NCBI RefSeq assembly: GCF_051216895.1 | Contig: NZ_JBPKAO010000010.1 | Location: 1-64,000, forward strand | Reading direction: 5' to 3' | Origin: Aquipuribacter sp051216895 | Lineage (GTDB): Bacteria > Actinomycetota > Actinomycetes > Actinomycetales > JBBAYJ01 | Length of the DNA: 64,000 nucleotides | Shown here: one piece after another, positions 37,267 through 45,370 of the stretch | How positions within the stretch are numbered: position 1 is the stretch's first letter | Layout of the letters: every line of letters begins with the position of its first letter | The notes under the pieces: model-generated | Told to the model about the DNA's origin: nothing | What the model saw: only the letters and a program-made list of their open reading frames with translations | Databases searched by the model: none | Program-made: the position numbers and the translations under genes

Positions 37267-37311
37267 CCGGTGAGCGGGGCCTTCGCGCCGTCGGGGCCGA
37301 CGGGGGCCCAC

Positions 37312-37317
37312 TACGCT
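37312..37317 (+). promoter_or_regulatory. Leaderless -10 element (TACGCT) for pilD
   Basis: TACGCT, then exactly 7 nt, then the pilD GTG at 37325. pilD thus appears to have a housekeeping-type promoter, unlike the other pil units. Confidence 0.6.
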
Positions 37318-37324
37318 CGGTCAC

Positions 37325-38131
37325 GTGTCGAACCTCGTGGTGACCGTGGTCGTCCTGGCGGGGGTGCTGGGCCTGCTCATCGGCTCCTTCCTCAACGTCG
37401 TCGTCCACCGCGTGCCCCGCGGGGAGTCGATCGTCACGCCGCCGAGCGCCTGCCCCGGGTGCGGGGCGCGCATCCGTCCCTGGGACAACGTGCCGGTGCT
37501 GTCGTGGCTGGTGCTGCGCGGCCGGTGCCGCGACTGCCGTGAACCGATCAGCCCGCGCTACCCGTTGGTCGAGGCCGGCACCGGGCTGGCCTTCGCCGCC
37601 GTGGTGCTGGCCGTCCTCACCGCCGGTCCCACGCCGTGGGTCATCCCCGCCCTGCTCTACCTGGCGGCCGTCAGCATCGCGCTGTCGCTCATCGACATCG
37701 ACTGCAAGCGGCTGCCCGACGCCATCGTCCTGCCCAGCTACCCGGTCGTCCTGGCGCTGCTGGCCGTCGCGTCGTGGGGCGAGGGGGACTGGTGGTCGCT
37801 GGCGCGCGCCGCCATCGGGGCCCTGGCCGGTTTCGCGTTCTTCTTCCTGCTCGCGTTCGTCTACCCGGCCGGCATGGGCTTCGGCGACGTCAAGCTCGCG
37901 GGCGTGCTCGGCGCGGTGATGGCCTGGTACGGCTGGGGCACGCTGGTGGTCGGCACGTTCCTCGGGTTCCTGCTCGGCGGCCTGGTCGGCATCGCCCTCA
38001 TCGCGCTGCGGCTGGGCACCCGCAAGACGTTGATCCCCTTCGGCCCGTACATGATGCTCGGGGCCTGGCTGGCGGTCGGGTTCGGCGAGGGCCTCAGCGA
38101 CCTCTACCTGACGAGCACCGGCCTGCGCTGA
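37325..38131 (+). CDS. pilD: Prepilin leader peptidase/N-methyltransferase PilD
   Basis: A 268-residue A24 aspartic protease. The N-terminal methylase domain has the CPGC and CRDC zinc motifs. The catalytic Asp residues are in SLIDIDCKRLPD and the second motif GMGFGDVKLAG (GxGD). About eight transmembrane helices are visible. It removes prepilin leaders and methylates the new Phe. The GTG start is leaderless. Confidence 0.95.
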   Translation: MSNLVVTVVVLAGVLGLLIGSFLNVVVHRVPRGESIVTPPSACPGCGARIRPWDNVPVLSWLVLRGRCRDCREPISPRYPLVEAGTGLAFAAVVLAVLTAGPTPWVIPALLYLAAVSIALSLIDIDCKRLPDAIVLPSYPVVLALLAVASWGEGDWWSLARAAIGALAGFAFFFLLAFVYPAGMGFGDVKLAGVLGAVMAWYGWGTLVVGTFLGFLLGGLVGIALIALRLGTRKTLIPFGPYMMLGAWLAVGFGEGLSDLYLTSTGLR

Positions 38132-38262
38132 CGGCTCCCGGCGACGGCCCGCCCCGACGGCTCCCACCGGCGGTCCGAGGGACCCCGGCCCGGTCGGCCG
38201 CGTCGTGCTGGCCCGGACGGGTGACTGGTCGCCGCTGAGTGCCCCCCGAGGTCCGGAGGGGC

Positions 38263-38288
38263 TCAAGCAGCCCCCCGTCGGGCCGATG
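38263..38288 (+). promoter_or_regulatory. Sigma-28-like promoter motif before pilM
   Basis: CTCAAG at 38262-38267 and GCCGATG at 38282-38288, with 15 nt between TCAA and GCCGAT, the best match of the four. It lies within the 234-bp pilD-pilM gap. The gap also holds small hairpins at 38258-38274 and 38303-38320; I see nothing else in it. Confidence 0.65.
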
Positions 38289-38365
38289 TCTGCCTCGGGA
38301 AGCGGGTGGACCGCCACCCGGGGGCCGAGCAGTCGGCCCTGTCGCAGAGGTGAAGGAGACGCGCC

Positions 38366-39415
38366 GTGGCCGCACGAAGCGCCATCGGTCTCGACATCGG
38401 GACGTCAGGCGTCCGCGCCGCCGAGCTGTCGTTCGGCCGCCACGGCGTCACGCTCGAGAAGTTCGGTCAGGTGGCCGTGCCGCCCGGGTCGGTCCGCGAC
38501 GGCGAGGTCGTCGAACCCGTCGTCGTCGCCGAGGCCATCCGCGAGCTGTGGGCCGCTACGAAGTTCTCCGGCAAGGACGTCGTGCTCGGCATCGCCAACC
38601 AGCGGGTCGTCGTCCGCACCGTCGAGGTCGCCTGGCTGCCGCCGGCCGAGCTGCGCAAGAGCCTGCCGCTGCAGGTCGCCGACCAGCTGCCGATGCCCGT
38701 CAACGACGCCGTCCTCGACTTCCACCCGTTGGAGGAGGTGCACGGGCCCCGCGGCCGGATGCTGCGCGGGCTGCTCGTCGCCGCCGTCCGGGAGAGCGTG
38801 CTGGGCAACGTCCGCTGCGTCGAGAAGGCCGGGCTGCGTCCGACCTCGGTCGACCTGACGAGCTTCGCCGTGCTGCGCTCGATGGGCACCCGCGGCCTGG
38901 AGGACACCCAGACCGAGGCGCTGGTCGACATCGGCGCCCGGGTGACGAACATCGTCGTCCACACCGCCGGCGTCCCGCACTTCGTCCGCATCCTGCTGAT
39001 GGGCGGCCACGACCTGACCGACGCGCTGGCCGAGCGGCTCGGCACCTCGCTGGCCGAGGCCGAGGGCATCAAGCAGACCACCGGGCTGGACGCCGGCCCC
39101 GGCGTCAGCGCCAACGCGGTCCGTACCATCGACGGTTCGGCCCAGGCCCTCGTCGACGAGATCCGCGGCTCGCTGGACTACTTCCGGTCCTCCTTCGCCG
39201 GCACCCCGCCGGAGCGGGTGGTGCTGTCCGGCGGCGGGTCGACCCTGCGCGGGTTCGCCGCGCGTCTCGAGCAGGGCGTGCGCATCCCGGTCGTGCAGGG
39301 CAACCCGATGCAGACCATGCGGCTGGGTCGGACCGGTCTGGACGAGGCCCAGCTCGAGCTCGTGCAACCGCTGGCGGCCGTGCCCGTCGGCCTGGCCATG
39401 GGAGCCGTCCGATGA
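38366..39415 (+). CDS. pilM: Type IV pilus assembly protein PilM
   Basis: A 349-residue actin-like ATPase of the alignment complex. AIGLDIGTSGVRAAELSFGR is the phosphate-1 motif, EALVDIGARVTNIVVH is phosphate 2, and VVLSGGGSTLRGFAARLE is the adenosine motif. It binds the cytoplasmic N-terminus of PilN. The GTG follows GAAGGAGA. The stop overlaps pilN (ATGA). Confidence 0.95.
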   Translation: MAARSAIGLDIGTSGVRAAELSFGRHGVTLEKFGQVAVPPGSVRDGEVVEPVVVAEAIRELWAATKFSGKDVVLGIANQRVVVRTVEVAWLPPAELRKSLPLQVADQLPMPVNDAVLDFHPLEEVHGPRGRMLRGLLVAAVRESVLGNVRCVEKAGLRPTSVDLTSFAVLRSMGTRGLEDTQTEALVDIGARVTNIVVHTAGVPHFVRILLMGGHDLTDALAERLGTSLAEAEGIKQTTGLDAGPGVSANAVRTIDGSAQALVDEIRGSLDYFRSSFAGTPPERVVLSGGGSTLRGFAARLEQGVRIPVVQGNPMQTMRLGRTGLDEAQLELVQPLAAVPVGLAMGAVR

Positions 39416-40104
39416 GCACGCAGCAGCAGGAGACCACCCGGGAGACCGTCGTCCCGCTGACCGGTGAGTACCCGGTGGCGCGCGTCGACCTGATGCCGCC
39501 GGAGGTCCTCGAGCGCCGTCGCTTCAAGAGAGCCCAGGCCTGGATGGTCGTCGGGGTCGTCGGCGTCGTCTCGGCGCTGGGGGCGGGCTACTACCTGTCG
39601 TACGCCGACGCCCAGCAGGCGGCCGAGGACCTGGCCGTGGAGCAGCAGCGCACCACCGTCCTGCAGGCCGAGGCCGCGCAGTTCGCCCAGGTCCCCGCCA
39701 TCCTCGCCAGCGTCGACCGGGCCGAGAGCGCCCTGGCCACGGCCATGGCCACCGACGTCGAGTGGTACCGCTACCTGTCGGAGATCGGCCAGAGCGCGCC
39801 GGACACGGTCTGGTTCGAGACCATCACGGCCTTCGCCGCCGAGCCGGTCGACGTCGCCGGGTCCGACCCGCTCGCGCCGGTCGACGCCGTGGCCGAGGTC
39901 ACGGCCACCGGTCGGGCGCTGACCTACCCGGACGTCGCGACCTGGCTGGACTCCCTGGACGGCATCAGCCACCTGGACTACGTCCTCTTCAACGAGGCGG
40001 TCCGGGACGACGAGACCGGCGAGAAGCCGTGGGTCGACTTCACCACCTCGGCGAAGGTCGGACCCGAGGCCTACTCCGACCGCTACGCCCAGGAAGGGCA
40101 GTGA
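39412..40104 (+). CDS. pilN: Type IV pilus assembly protein PilN-like
   Basis: A 230-residue bitopic protein. The short cytoplasmic N-terminus contains VARVDLMPPEVLERRRFKR, equivalent to the PilM-binding INLLP motif. One transmembrane helix (MVVGVVGVVSALGAGYYLSY) and a coiled coil follow, then a small ferredoxin-like domain. It starts with ATGA overlap on pilM. Confidence 0.88.
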   Translation: MSTQQQETTRETVVPLTGEYPVARVDLMPPEVLERRRFKRAQAWMVVGVVGVVSALGAGYYLSYADAQQAAEDLAVEQQRTTVLQAEAAQFAQVPAILASVDRAESALATAMATDVEWYRYLSEIGQSAPDTVWFETITAFAAEPVDVAGSDPLAPVDAVAEVTATGRALTYPDVATWLDSLDGISHLDYVLFNEAVRDDETGEKPWVDFTTSAKVGPEAYSDRYAQEGQ

Positions 40105-40105
40105 G

Positions 40106-40942
40106 ATGGCGCTGACCAGGACGTCCGCATGGACGATGGGTACGACGGGTCTGTGCGTGGCCCTGAGTGCCGCCTCGTGGTTCCTGCTCATCCAGCCGGA
40201 GCGCGCCGAGGCGGCCGAGACCCGGGAGCAGACGGTGGCCGCCGAGCAGGCGAACGCCCAGCTGGAGATCCGGATCGAGCAGCTGCGTCAGGAGTACGCC
40301 GACCTGCCGGCGCGTCAGGCCGAGCTCGCCGCCATCCGGCAGGCGCTGCCCGAGGAGCCGGCCCTGGCCGCGCTCATCCGTGACATCAACACCGCCGCGG
40401 TGGACAGCGGCATCGTGGTCGACGCCGTGACCACCGGCGCCGCCAGCGCGGTCGTCGACCCGGAGGCCCTGACCGCGGTCGAGGGCGACGCGGCCGCGGA
40501 GGGCGACACCGCCGCAGAGGGTGGCGACGGCGCGGACGACGGCGACACCGAGCCCACGGAGGGCGACGCGACGGACGAGTCGTCGGCCCCCCCGGTGGAC
40601 CCCGACGGCGGGGCCGTGCCCGCCGACGCGGGCAGCGGGGTCAGCGAGGTGCCCGGCGCCCCCGCCGGTGCGGTCCTCGCGTCGATCCCGCTGACCATCG
40701 ACACGACCGGCGACTTCTACCAGAGCAACCTGCTCATCAAGAACCTGCAGACCGAGATCTCGCGGGCGCTCCTCATCGACGGCCTCACGATCCAGGTCTT
40801 CGAGGAGGAGGGCGAGGACGGCGAGGAGGTCGAGCCCGGCATGGTCAGCACGACCATCACCGCCCGGGTGTTCGCCTTCGTCGACCCCGACAGCGTCGAG
40901 GCCCTCGAGTCCCTGCCCGCACCCGCCAGCACGACCGACTGA
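40106..40942 (+). CDS. pilO: Type IV pilus assembly protein PilO-like
   Basis: A 278-residue bitopic protein. It has an N-terminal helix (TTGLCVALSAASWFLLIQP), a coiled coil (TVAAEQANAQLEIRIEQLRQ) and a ferredoxin-like domain whose strands include SIPLTIDTTGDFYQ and LLIDGLTIQVFEEE. An acidic insertion of about 65 residues (Glu/Gly/Asp/Ala) divides the domain. It forms the PilN-PilO dimer in the alignment complex. The ATG lies 1 nt after pilN. Confidence 0.85.
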   Translation: MALTRTSAWTMGTTGLCVALSAASWFLLIQPERAEAAETREQTVAAEQANAQLEIRIEQLRQEYADLPARQAELAAIRQALPEEPALAALIRDINTAAVDSGIVVDAVTTGAASAVVDPEALTAVEGDAAAEGDTAAEGGDGADDGDTEPTEGDATDESSAPPVDPDGGAVPADAGSGVSEVPGAPAGAVLASIPLTIDTTGDFYQSNLLIKNLQTEISRALLIDGLTIQVFEEEGEDGEEVEPGMVSTTITARVFAFVDPDSVEALESLPAPASTTD

Positions 40943-40955
40943 CCAGGAGCCCGAC

Positions 40956-41882
40956 ATGATCAACCCCCCGTCGACCTTCGGTCAGCCCGAGGCCGCCGCC
41001 CAGGCCCCCGAGCCCGAGCCCGAGCCCACCCGCAAGCCCCGCACCGTCATGATCGCCGCCGTCGCCGGGGTCGTGGCCCTCGGTGTCCTGGGAGGAGCAG
41101 CCGCCCTGGTGCTCACGTCCGGCGACGACGACGCGATGCTCGAGGCCGCCCCGGCCCCGGCGGTGGTGGAGCCCACCACGGAGCCCTCGGTCACCGCCGA
41201 GGTCGTCGCTCCGCTGCCCGTCAGCGCCGTCCGCAGCCGCAACATCTTCGTCCCGCTCGTCGAGGAGGCCAGTGAGGGCGAGTCCGCTGCCGGCGAGGAC
41301 GAGGGGGCTGCGACCGAGGAGAACGAGGACAGCGAGGACGGCGAGGACCGCGACGACACCCGGGGCTCGACATCCGGAGGCGGCGGCCTCACCCAGGTCG
41401 TCGTCGACCAGGCCTCGGTCGAGGCCCTCCGCGCGTCCGAGCAGCAGGTGGCCGAGCTCCAGCGCCAGATCACCGACCTGACGACCAGGCTGGAGGCCGA
41501 GGACGACGACTCCGCCCTGCAGGCCAAGCTGAGGGACCTGCAGGAGCAGTACGAGCTGCTCTTCAAGGAGGCGCAGGATCTGAAGGACGCGCTGGACGCC
41601 CAGCAGGTCACCGTCGAGGTGGTCGAGGTCGACGACACCGACGAGCAGGCCTTCGCGATGACCCTGCTGGTCGACGACGTGGAGAGGGTCCTCGACCTCG
41701 ACCCGGCGACGGAGGACGTCCTCGACACCACCATGCTGGGGGAGCCCAGCGACGACATCACGATCAGGTACCTGAGCTACCTCCCGGCGGAGGCACCGGA
41801 ACCCGCCAAGGTGTCGCTCGAGATCGGGTCCACCATCTACACCGTGGCCGTGGGCAGCGAGCTTCTCTTCTACCTGGGCTGA
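40956..41882 (+). CDS. Membrane-anchored coiled-coil protein, last gene of the pilMNO operon
   Basis: A 308-residue protein. It has a Pro/Glu-rich cytoplasmic start, one transmembrane helix (VMIAAVAGVVALGVLGGAAA), the motif SRNIFVPLVEEA, an acidic Glu/Asp linker, a coiled coil (LQRQITDLTTRLEAEDDDSA) and a C-terminal beta domain. The RNIFVPL motif after the helix resembles the R(D/N)PF segment of PilP and GspC. This makes it a candidate third partner of PilN/PilO in place of PilP; that is inference from position and layout. The ATG follows CAGGAG. A strong terminator follows. Confidence 0.75.
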   Translation: MINPPSTFGQPEAAAQAPEPEPEPTRKPRTVMIAAVAGVVALGVLGGAAALVLTSGDDDAMLEAAPAPAVVEPTTEPSVTAEVVAPLPVSAVRSRNIFVPLVEEASEGESAAGEDEGAATEENEDSEDGEDRDDTRGSTSGGGGLTQVVVDQASVEALRASEQQVAELQRQITDLTTRLEAEDDDSALQAKLRDLQEQYELLFKEAQDLKDALDAQQVTVEVVEVDDTDEQAFAMTLLVDDVERVLDLDPATEDVLDTTMLGEPSDDITIRYLSYLPAEAPEPAKVSLEIGSTIYTVAVGSELLFYLG

Positions 41883-41900
41883 CACGCCCGCACCCCCCAC

Positions 41901-41937
41901 CAGCGCGGTGGCCGTCCGAGCGACGGCCACCGCGCTG
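41901..41937 (+). terminator. Terminator closing the pilus block
   Basis: A perfect 16-bp stem (41901-41916 with 41922-41937) and 5-nt loop lie between the last pilus gene and aroC. Confidence 0.8.
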
Positions 41938-41969
41938 CGGCGTCCGGTGCGTCTGACACGATGAGGACC

Positions 41970-43151
41970 ATGCGCTGGATCACTGCCGGGGAGAGCCACG
42001 GCCCCGCCCTCGTGGGCGTCGTCGAGGGGGTGCCGGCCGGGGTGCAGGTGACCTCCGCCGACGTCGCCGCCGTCCTGGCCCGTCGTCGTCTGGGCTACGG
42101 CCGGGGCGCGCGGATGAAGTTCGAGCAGGACCAGGTCAGCTTCCTGGGCGGGCTGCGCCACGGCGTGACCATGGGTGGGCCCGTCGCGGTCCAGGTGGCC
42201 AACACCGAGTGGCCCAAGTGGCAGACGGTGATGAGCCCCGACCCGGTCGACGCCGACGAGCTGGCCGGCCAGGCCCGCAACGCCCCGCTGACCCGCCCCC
42301 GGCCTGGCCACGCCGACCTGGTCGGCATGCAGAAGTACGCCTTCGACGACGCCCGCCCGGTGCTGGAGCGCGCCAGCGCCCGCGAGACCGCGGCCCGGGT
42401 CGCGCTGGGCACCATCGCCGCCGCGCTGCTGCAGCAGGCGGCCGGGGTTCGGCTGGTCAGCCACACCGTGGCCATCGGCGCGGTCACCGTCCCCGAGGGC
42501 ACGGAGCTGCCGGACGCCGACGACGTCGACGCGCTCGACGCCGACCCGGTGCGCTGCCACGACACCGCCACCAGCGAGGCCATGGTCGCCGAGATCGACC
42601 AGGCCCGTAAGGACGGCGACACCCTGGGCGGAGTCGTCGAGGTCCTCGCCTACGGGCTGCCGCCGGGCCTGGGCAGCCACGTCCACGCCGACCGCCGCCT
42701 CGACGGCCGTCTCGCCGGCGCCGTGATGAGCATCCAGGCCATGAAGGGCGTCGAGATCGGCGACGGGTTCACCACCGCCCGGCGCCGCGGCTCGGTCGCC
42801 CACGACGAGATCGAGACCGGTGACGACGGCCGGCTGCGGCGCCGCACCGGGCGCGCGGGCGGCACCGAGGGCGGCATGACCACCGGCGACGTGCTGCGGG
42901 TGCGGGCGGCCATGAAGCCCATCAGCACCGTGCCGCGTGCCCTGGACACCGTCGACGTGTCCACCGGCGAGGCCGCGCAGGCCATCAACCAGCGCTCCGA
43001 CGTGTGCGCCGTCCCCGCCTCCGGCGTGGTCGCCGAGGCCGCCGTGGCGCTGGTGCTGGCCGAGGCGCTGCTGGAGAAGTTCGGCGGCGACAGCGTCGGC
43101 GAGACCGCCCGCAACGTCCAGGCGTATCTGGACACGCTCACCATCCGATGA
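41970..43151 (+). CDS. aroC: Chorismate synthase
   Basis: A 393-residue FMN-dependent lyase making chorismate. The signature is MRWITAGESHGPALVGVVEG at the N-terminus. Others are GYGRGARMKFEQDQV, RPGHADLVGMQKY and SARETAARVA. The ATG at 41970 fits the family N-terminus; an ATG at 41961 would add three residues. CACGAT 7 nt before 41970 could be a leaderless -10. First gene of the aroCKBQ operon. Confidence 0.95.
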   Translation: MRWITAGESHGPALVGVVEGVPAGVQVTSADVAAVLARRRLGYGRGARMKFEQDQVSFLGGLRHGVTMGGPVAVQVANTEWPKWQTVMSPDPVDADELAGQARNAPLTRPRPGHADLVGMQKYAFDDARPVLERASARETAARVALGTIAAALLQQAAGVRLVSHTVAIGAVTVPEGTELPDADDVDALDADPVRCHDTATSEAMVAEIDQARKDGDTLGGVVEVLAYGLPPGLGSHVHADRRLDGRLAGAVMSIQAMKGVEIGDGFTTARRRGSVAHDEIETGDDGRLRRRTGRAGGTEGGMTTGDVLRVRAAMKPISTVPRALDTVDVSTGEAAQAINQRSDVCAVPASGVVAEAAVALVLAEALLEKFGGDSVGETARNVQAYLDTLTIR

Positions 43152-43161
43152 CGAGGACCCC

Positions 43162-43728
43162 ATGACGACACCCCCCACCGCCGCCCCGACCCCCGGGACG
43201 GACGCGCCGCTGCTGGTGCTGGTGGGCCCGCCCGGTTCCGGCAAGACCAGCGTCGCGCGGGCGCTGGCCGGCAAGCTGGGCGTCGAGGCCCGCGACACCG
43301 ACGCCGACGTCGAGCGGACCGCCGGCTCGACCGTGCCCGAGATCTTCTACGACTCCGGCGAGCCGGCGTTCCGGGCGATGGAGCGCGCCGCGGTCGCCGC
43401 GGCCCTGCGAGAGCACCGAGGCGTCCTGGCCCTGGGCGGGGGAGCGCCGATGGACCCCGCGACCCAGGAGCTGCTGCGCGGGCAGCGGGTCGTGTTCCTC
43501 GACGTGGGCCTGGCCGCCGCGACGAAGCGGATCGGGATGGACGCGCCCCGACCGCTGCTGCTGGACGCCCCCCGGGCCACCTGGCTGCGGCTGATGGACG
43601 AGCGGCGCCCCGTGTACACCGACGTCGCCACCCTCGTGGTGATGACGACCGAATTGGACCCGGACGGCGTGGCCGAGCACGTGCTCGGCGCGTTCTCCGA
43701 CCTGGGTCCGGTCGGGAGCGGGGCGTGA
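43162..43728 (+). CDS. aroK: Shikimate kinase
   Basis: A 188-residue NMP-kinase-fold enzyme. Walker A GPPGSGKTS is near residue 22. The shikimate-binding Asp is in DTDADVE, and FRAMERAAV and LALGGGAPM form the rest of the site. The lid contains APRPLLLD. The ATG follows GAGGA and the stop overlaps aroB by 4 nt. Confidence 0.95.
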   Translation: MTTPPTAAPTPGTDAPLLVLVGPPGSGKTSVARALAGKLGVEARDTDADVERTAGSTVPEIFYDSGEPAFRAMERAAVAAALREHRGVLALGGGAPMDPATQELLRGQRVVFLDVGLAAATKRIGMDAPRPLLLDAPRATWLRLMDERRPVYTDVATLVVMTTELDPDGVAEHVLGAFSDLGPVGSGA

Positions 43729-44804
43729 GCGAGCCGACCGTCGTCCGCGTCGAGGGCGCCCAGCCCTACGACGTCGTCATCGGCCACCGCCTGCTGGACC
43801 GGCTGCCCGGCCTGCTCGGCGGCGTCCGGCGTGTCCTGGTCGTGCACCCGCGGGCGCTGCGCAGCACCGGCGACGCCGTCCGCGAGGACCTGGCCGCCGT
43901 CGGCTACGAGGCCGTCACCGCCGAGGTCCCCGACGGCGAGGAGGCCAAGAACGCCCAGGTCGCGTCCTTCTGCTGGCAGGTGCTCGGCCAGGCCGGGTTC
44001 ACCCGCTCCGACGCCGTCGTGGGCGTCGGCGGGGGAGCCGTCACCGACCTGGCCGGGTTCGTCGCCGCCACCTGGCTGCGCGGGGTGAAGGTCGTCCACG
44101 TCCCCACCACCCTGCTCGGCATGGTCGACGCCGCCGTCGGGGGCAAGACCGGCATCAACACCACCGAGGGCAAGAACCTGGTCGGGGCGTTCCACCCGCC
44201 GGCCGGGGTGCTCGCCGACCTGTCGGCCCTGCAGACCCTGTCGGACTTCGACCTGCGGGCCGGGCTGGCCGAGGTCGTCAAGTGCGGGTTCATCGCCGAC
44301 CCGGACATCCTCACCATCCTGGAGGCCCAGCCCGACGAGGCCGTCCGCTGGGACTCGCCCGTGCTGGCCGACCTGGTCGAGCGCGCCGTGACCGTCAAGG
44401 CCGCCGTGGTGTCGGAGGACCTCAAGGAGTCCGGCCTGCGGGAGGTCCTCAACTACGGGCACACCTTCGGTCACGCCATCGAGCTGGTCGAGCGGTACTC
44501 CTGGCGCCACGGCGCCGCCGTCAGCGTGGGCATGGTCTACGCCGCGGAGCTCGGCCGCCTGGCCGGGCACCTGCCCGAGCGGGTCGTCGACCGCCACCGC
44601 ACCATCCTCACCCGCCTCGGCCTGCCGATCGTCTACCGCGGTGACCGCTGGTCGGCGCTGTACGACGCGATGCGCAAGGACAAGAAGAACCGCGGGGACC
44701 TGCTGCGGTTCGTCGTGCTCGACGGGTCGGGGCGACCCACCCGGCTCGAGGGCCCCGACCCGTCGCTGCTGCAGGCGGCCTACGTCGAGGTGAGCGACAC
44801 GTGA
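43725..44804 (+). CDS. aroB: 3-dehydroquinate synthase
   Basis: A 359-residue NAD- and metal-dependent enzyme. NAD-binding and active-site blocks are PDGEEAKN, GVGGGAVTDLAGFVAATW, VPTTLLGMVDAAVGGKTGIN and LNYGHTFGHAIEL (metal His). The start is a GTG overlapping aroK, and the stop overlaps aroQ. Order and length are normal. Confidence 0.96.
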   Translation: MSEPTVVRVEGAQPYDVVIGHRLLDRLPGLLGGVRRVLVVHPRALRSTGDAVREDLAAVGYEAVTAEVPDGEEAKNAQVASFCWQVLGQAGFTRSDAVVGVGGGAVTDLAGFVAATWLRGVKVVHVPTTLLGMVDAAVGGKTGINTTEGKNLVGAFHPPAGVLADLSALQTLSDFDLRAGLAEVVKCGFIADPDILTILEAQPDEAVRWDSPVLADLVERAVTVKAAVVSEDLKESGLREVLNYGHTFGHAIELVERYSWRHGAAVSVGMVYAAELGRLAGHLPERVVDRHRTILTRLGLPIVYRGDRWSALYDAMRKDKKNRGDLLRFVVLDGSGRPTRLEGPDPSLLQAAYVEVSDT

Positions 44805-45271
44805 GCGACGGTGACGCGGGCCAGGACGCCCTGGACGTGCTCGTCCTGAACGGGCCCAACCTGTCCCGGCTCGGCACCCGGGAGCCGGAGGTCTACGGCC
44901 ACGCCAGCCACGCCGACCTCGTGGCCCTGGTCGCCCGCGCGGCGGGTGAGCTCGGGCTGCGCGCCGAGGTGCGGCAGAGCGACGACGAGGCCGACCTCGT
45001 CCGCTGGCTGCACGAGGCCGTGGACGCCCGGTCGGACGTGGTGATCAACCCCGCCGCCTTCACCCACTACTCCTACGCGCTGCGGGACGCCGCGGCGCTG
45101 GTCACCGGGGCCGGGCTGACGCTGGTCGAGGTGCACCTCAGCAACCCCCACGCCCGGGAGGCCTTCCGTCGCCACAGCGTCATCACCCCGGTCGCGACGG
45201 GGGTCGTGGCGGGGTTCGGGGTGGACGGCTACGCGCTCGCGCTGCGGGCCGTCGCCGGACGCGCCGGCTGA
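44801..45271 (+). CDS. aroQ: 3-dehydroquinate dehydratase, type II
   Basis: A 156-residue dodecameric type II dehydroquinase. The catalytic loop is NLSRLGTREPEVYG (the usual NLN is NLS here). INPAAFTHYSYALRDA and LVEVHLSNPHAREAFRRHS follow, with the active-site His. The GTG start overlaps aroB. End of the aro operon; the EAL gene follows after 99 nt. Confidence 0.95.
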   Translation: MSDGDAGQDALDVLVLNGPNLSRLGTREPEVYGHASHADLVALVARAAGELGLRAEVRQSDDEADLVRWLHEAVDARSDVVINPAAFTHYSYALRDAAALVTGAGLTLVEVHLSNPHAREAFRRHSVITPVATGVVAGFGVDGYALALRAVAGRAG

Positions 45272-45318
45272 GCGCGGCATCCACCGATCGGCCGATCCCG
45301 CACCACCTCTTCGTACCG

Positions 45319-45350
45319 TCGGTCACCGAATATGTTCACAACGTGACCGA
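45319..45350. promoter_or_regulatory. Inverted repeat around a -10-like element before the EAL gene
   Basis: TCGGTCAC (45319-45326) and GTGACCGA (45343-45350) are perfect inverted arms, 16 bp apart. Between them lies TATGTT (45331-45336), a good -10 candidate. A regulator bound here would cover the promoter. The protein is unknown. Confidence 0.55.
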
Positions 45351-45370
45351 ATGCCGCCAGGCTGCCGGTC

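Noticed and set aside
38132..38365. Second c-di-GMP riboswitch in the pilM leader
   Set aside because: Two small hairpins exist, but there is no GCAAAGCC-like core or GEMM-type junction.
45272..45310. Sigma-28-like site before the EAL gene (GGCCGATC present)
   Set aside because: The GCCGAT half is present, but there is no TCAA box at 15-16 nt upstream.
45319..45350. BldD box
   Set aside because: The arms TCAC/GTGA resemble parts of published BldD sites, but spacing and orientation do not match; reported only as an unidentified inverted repeat.
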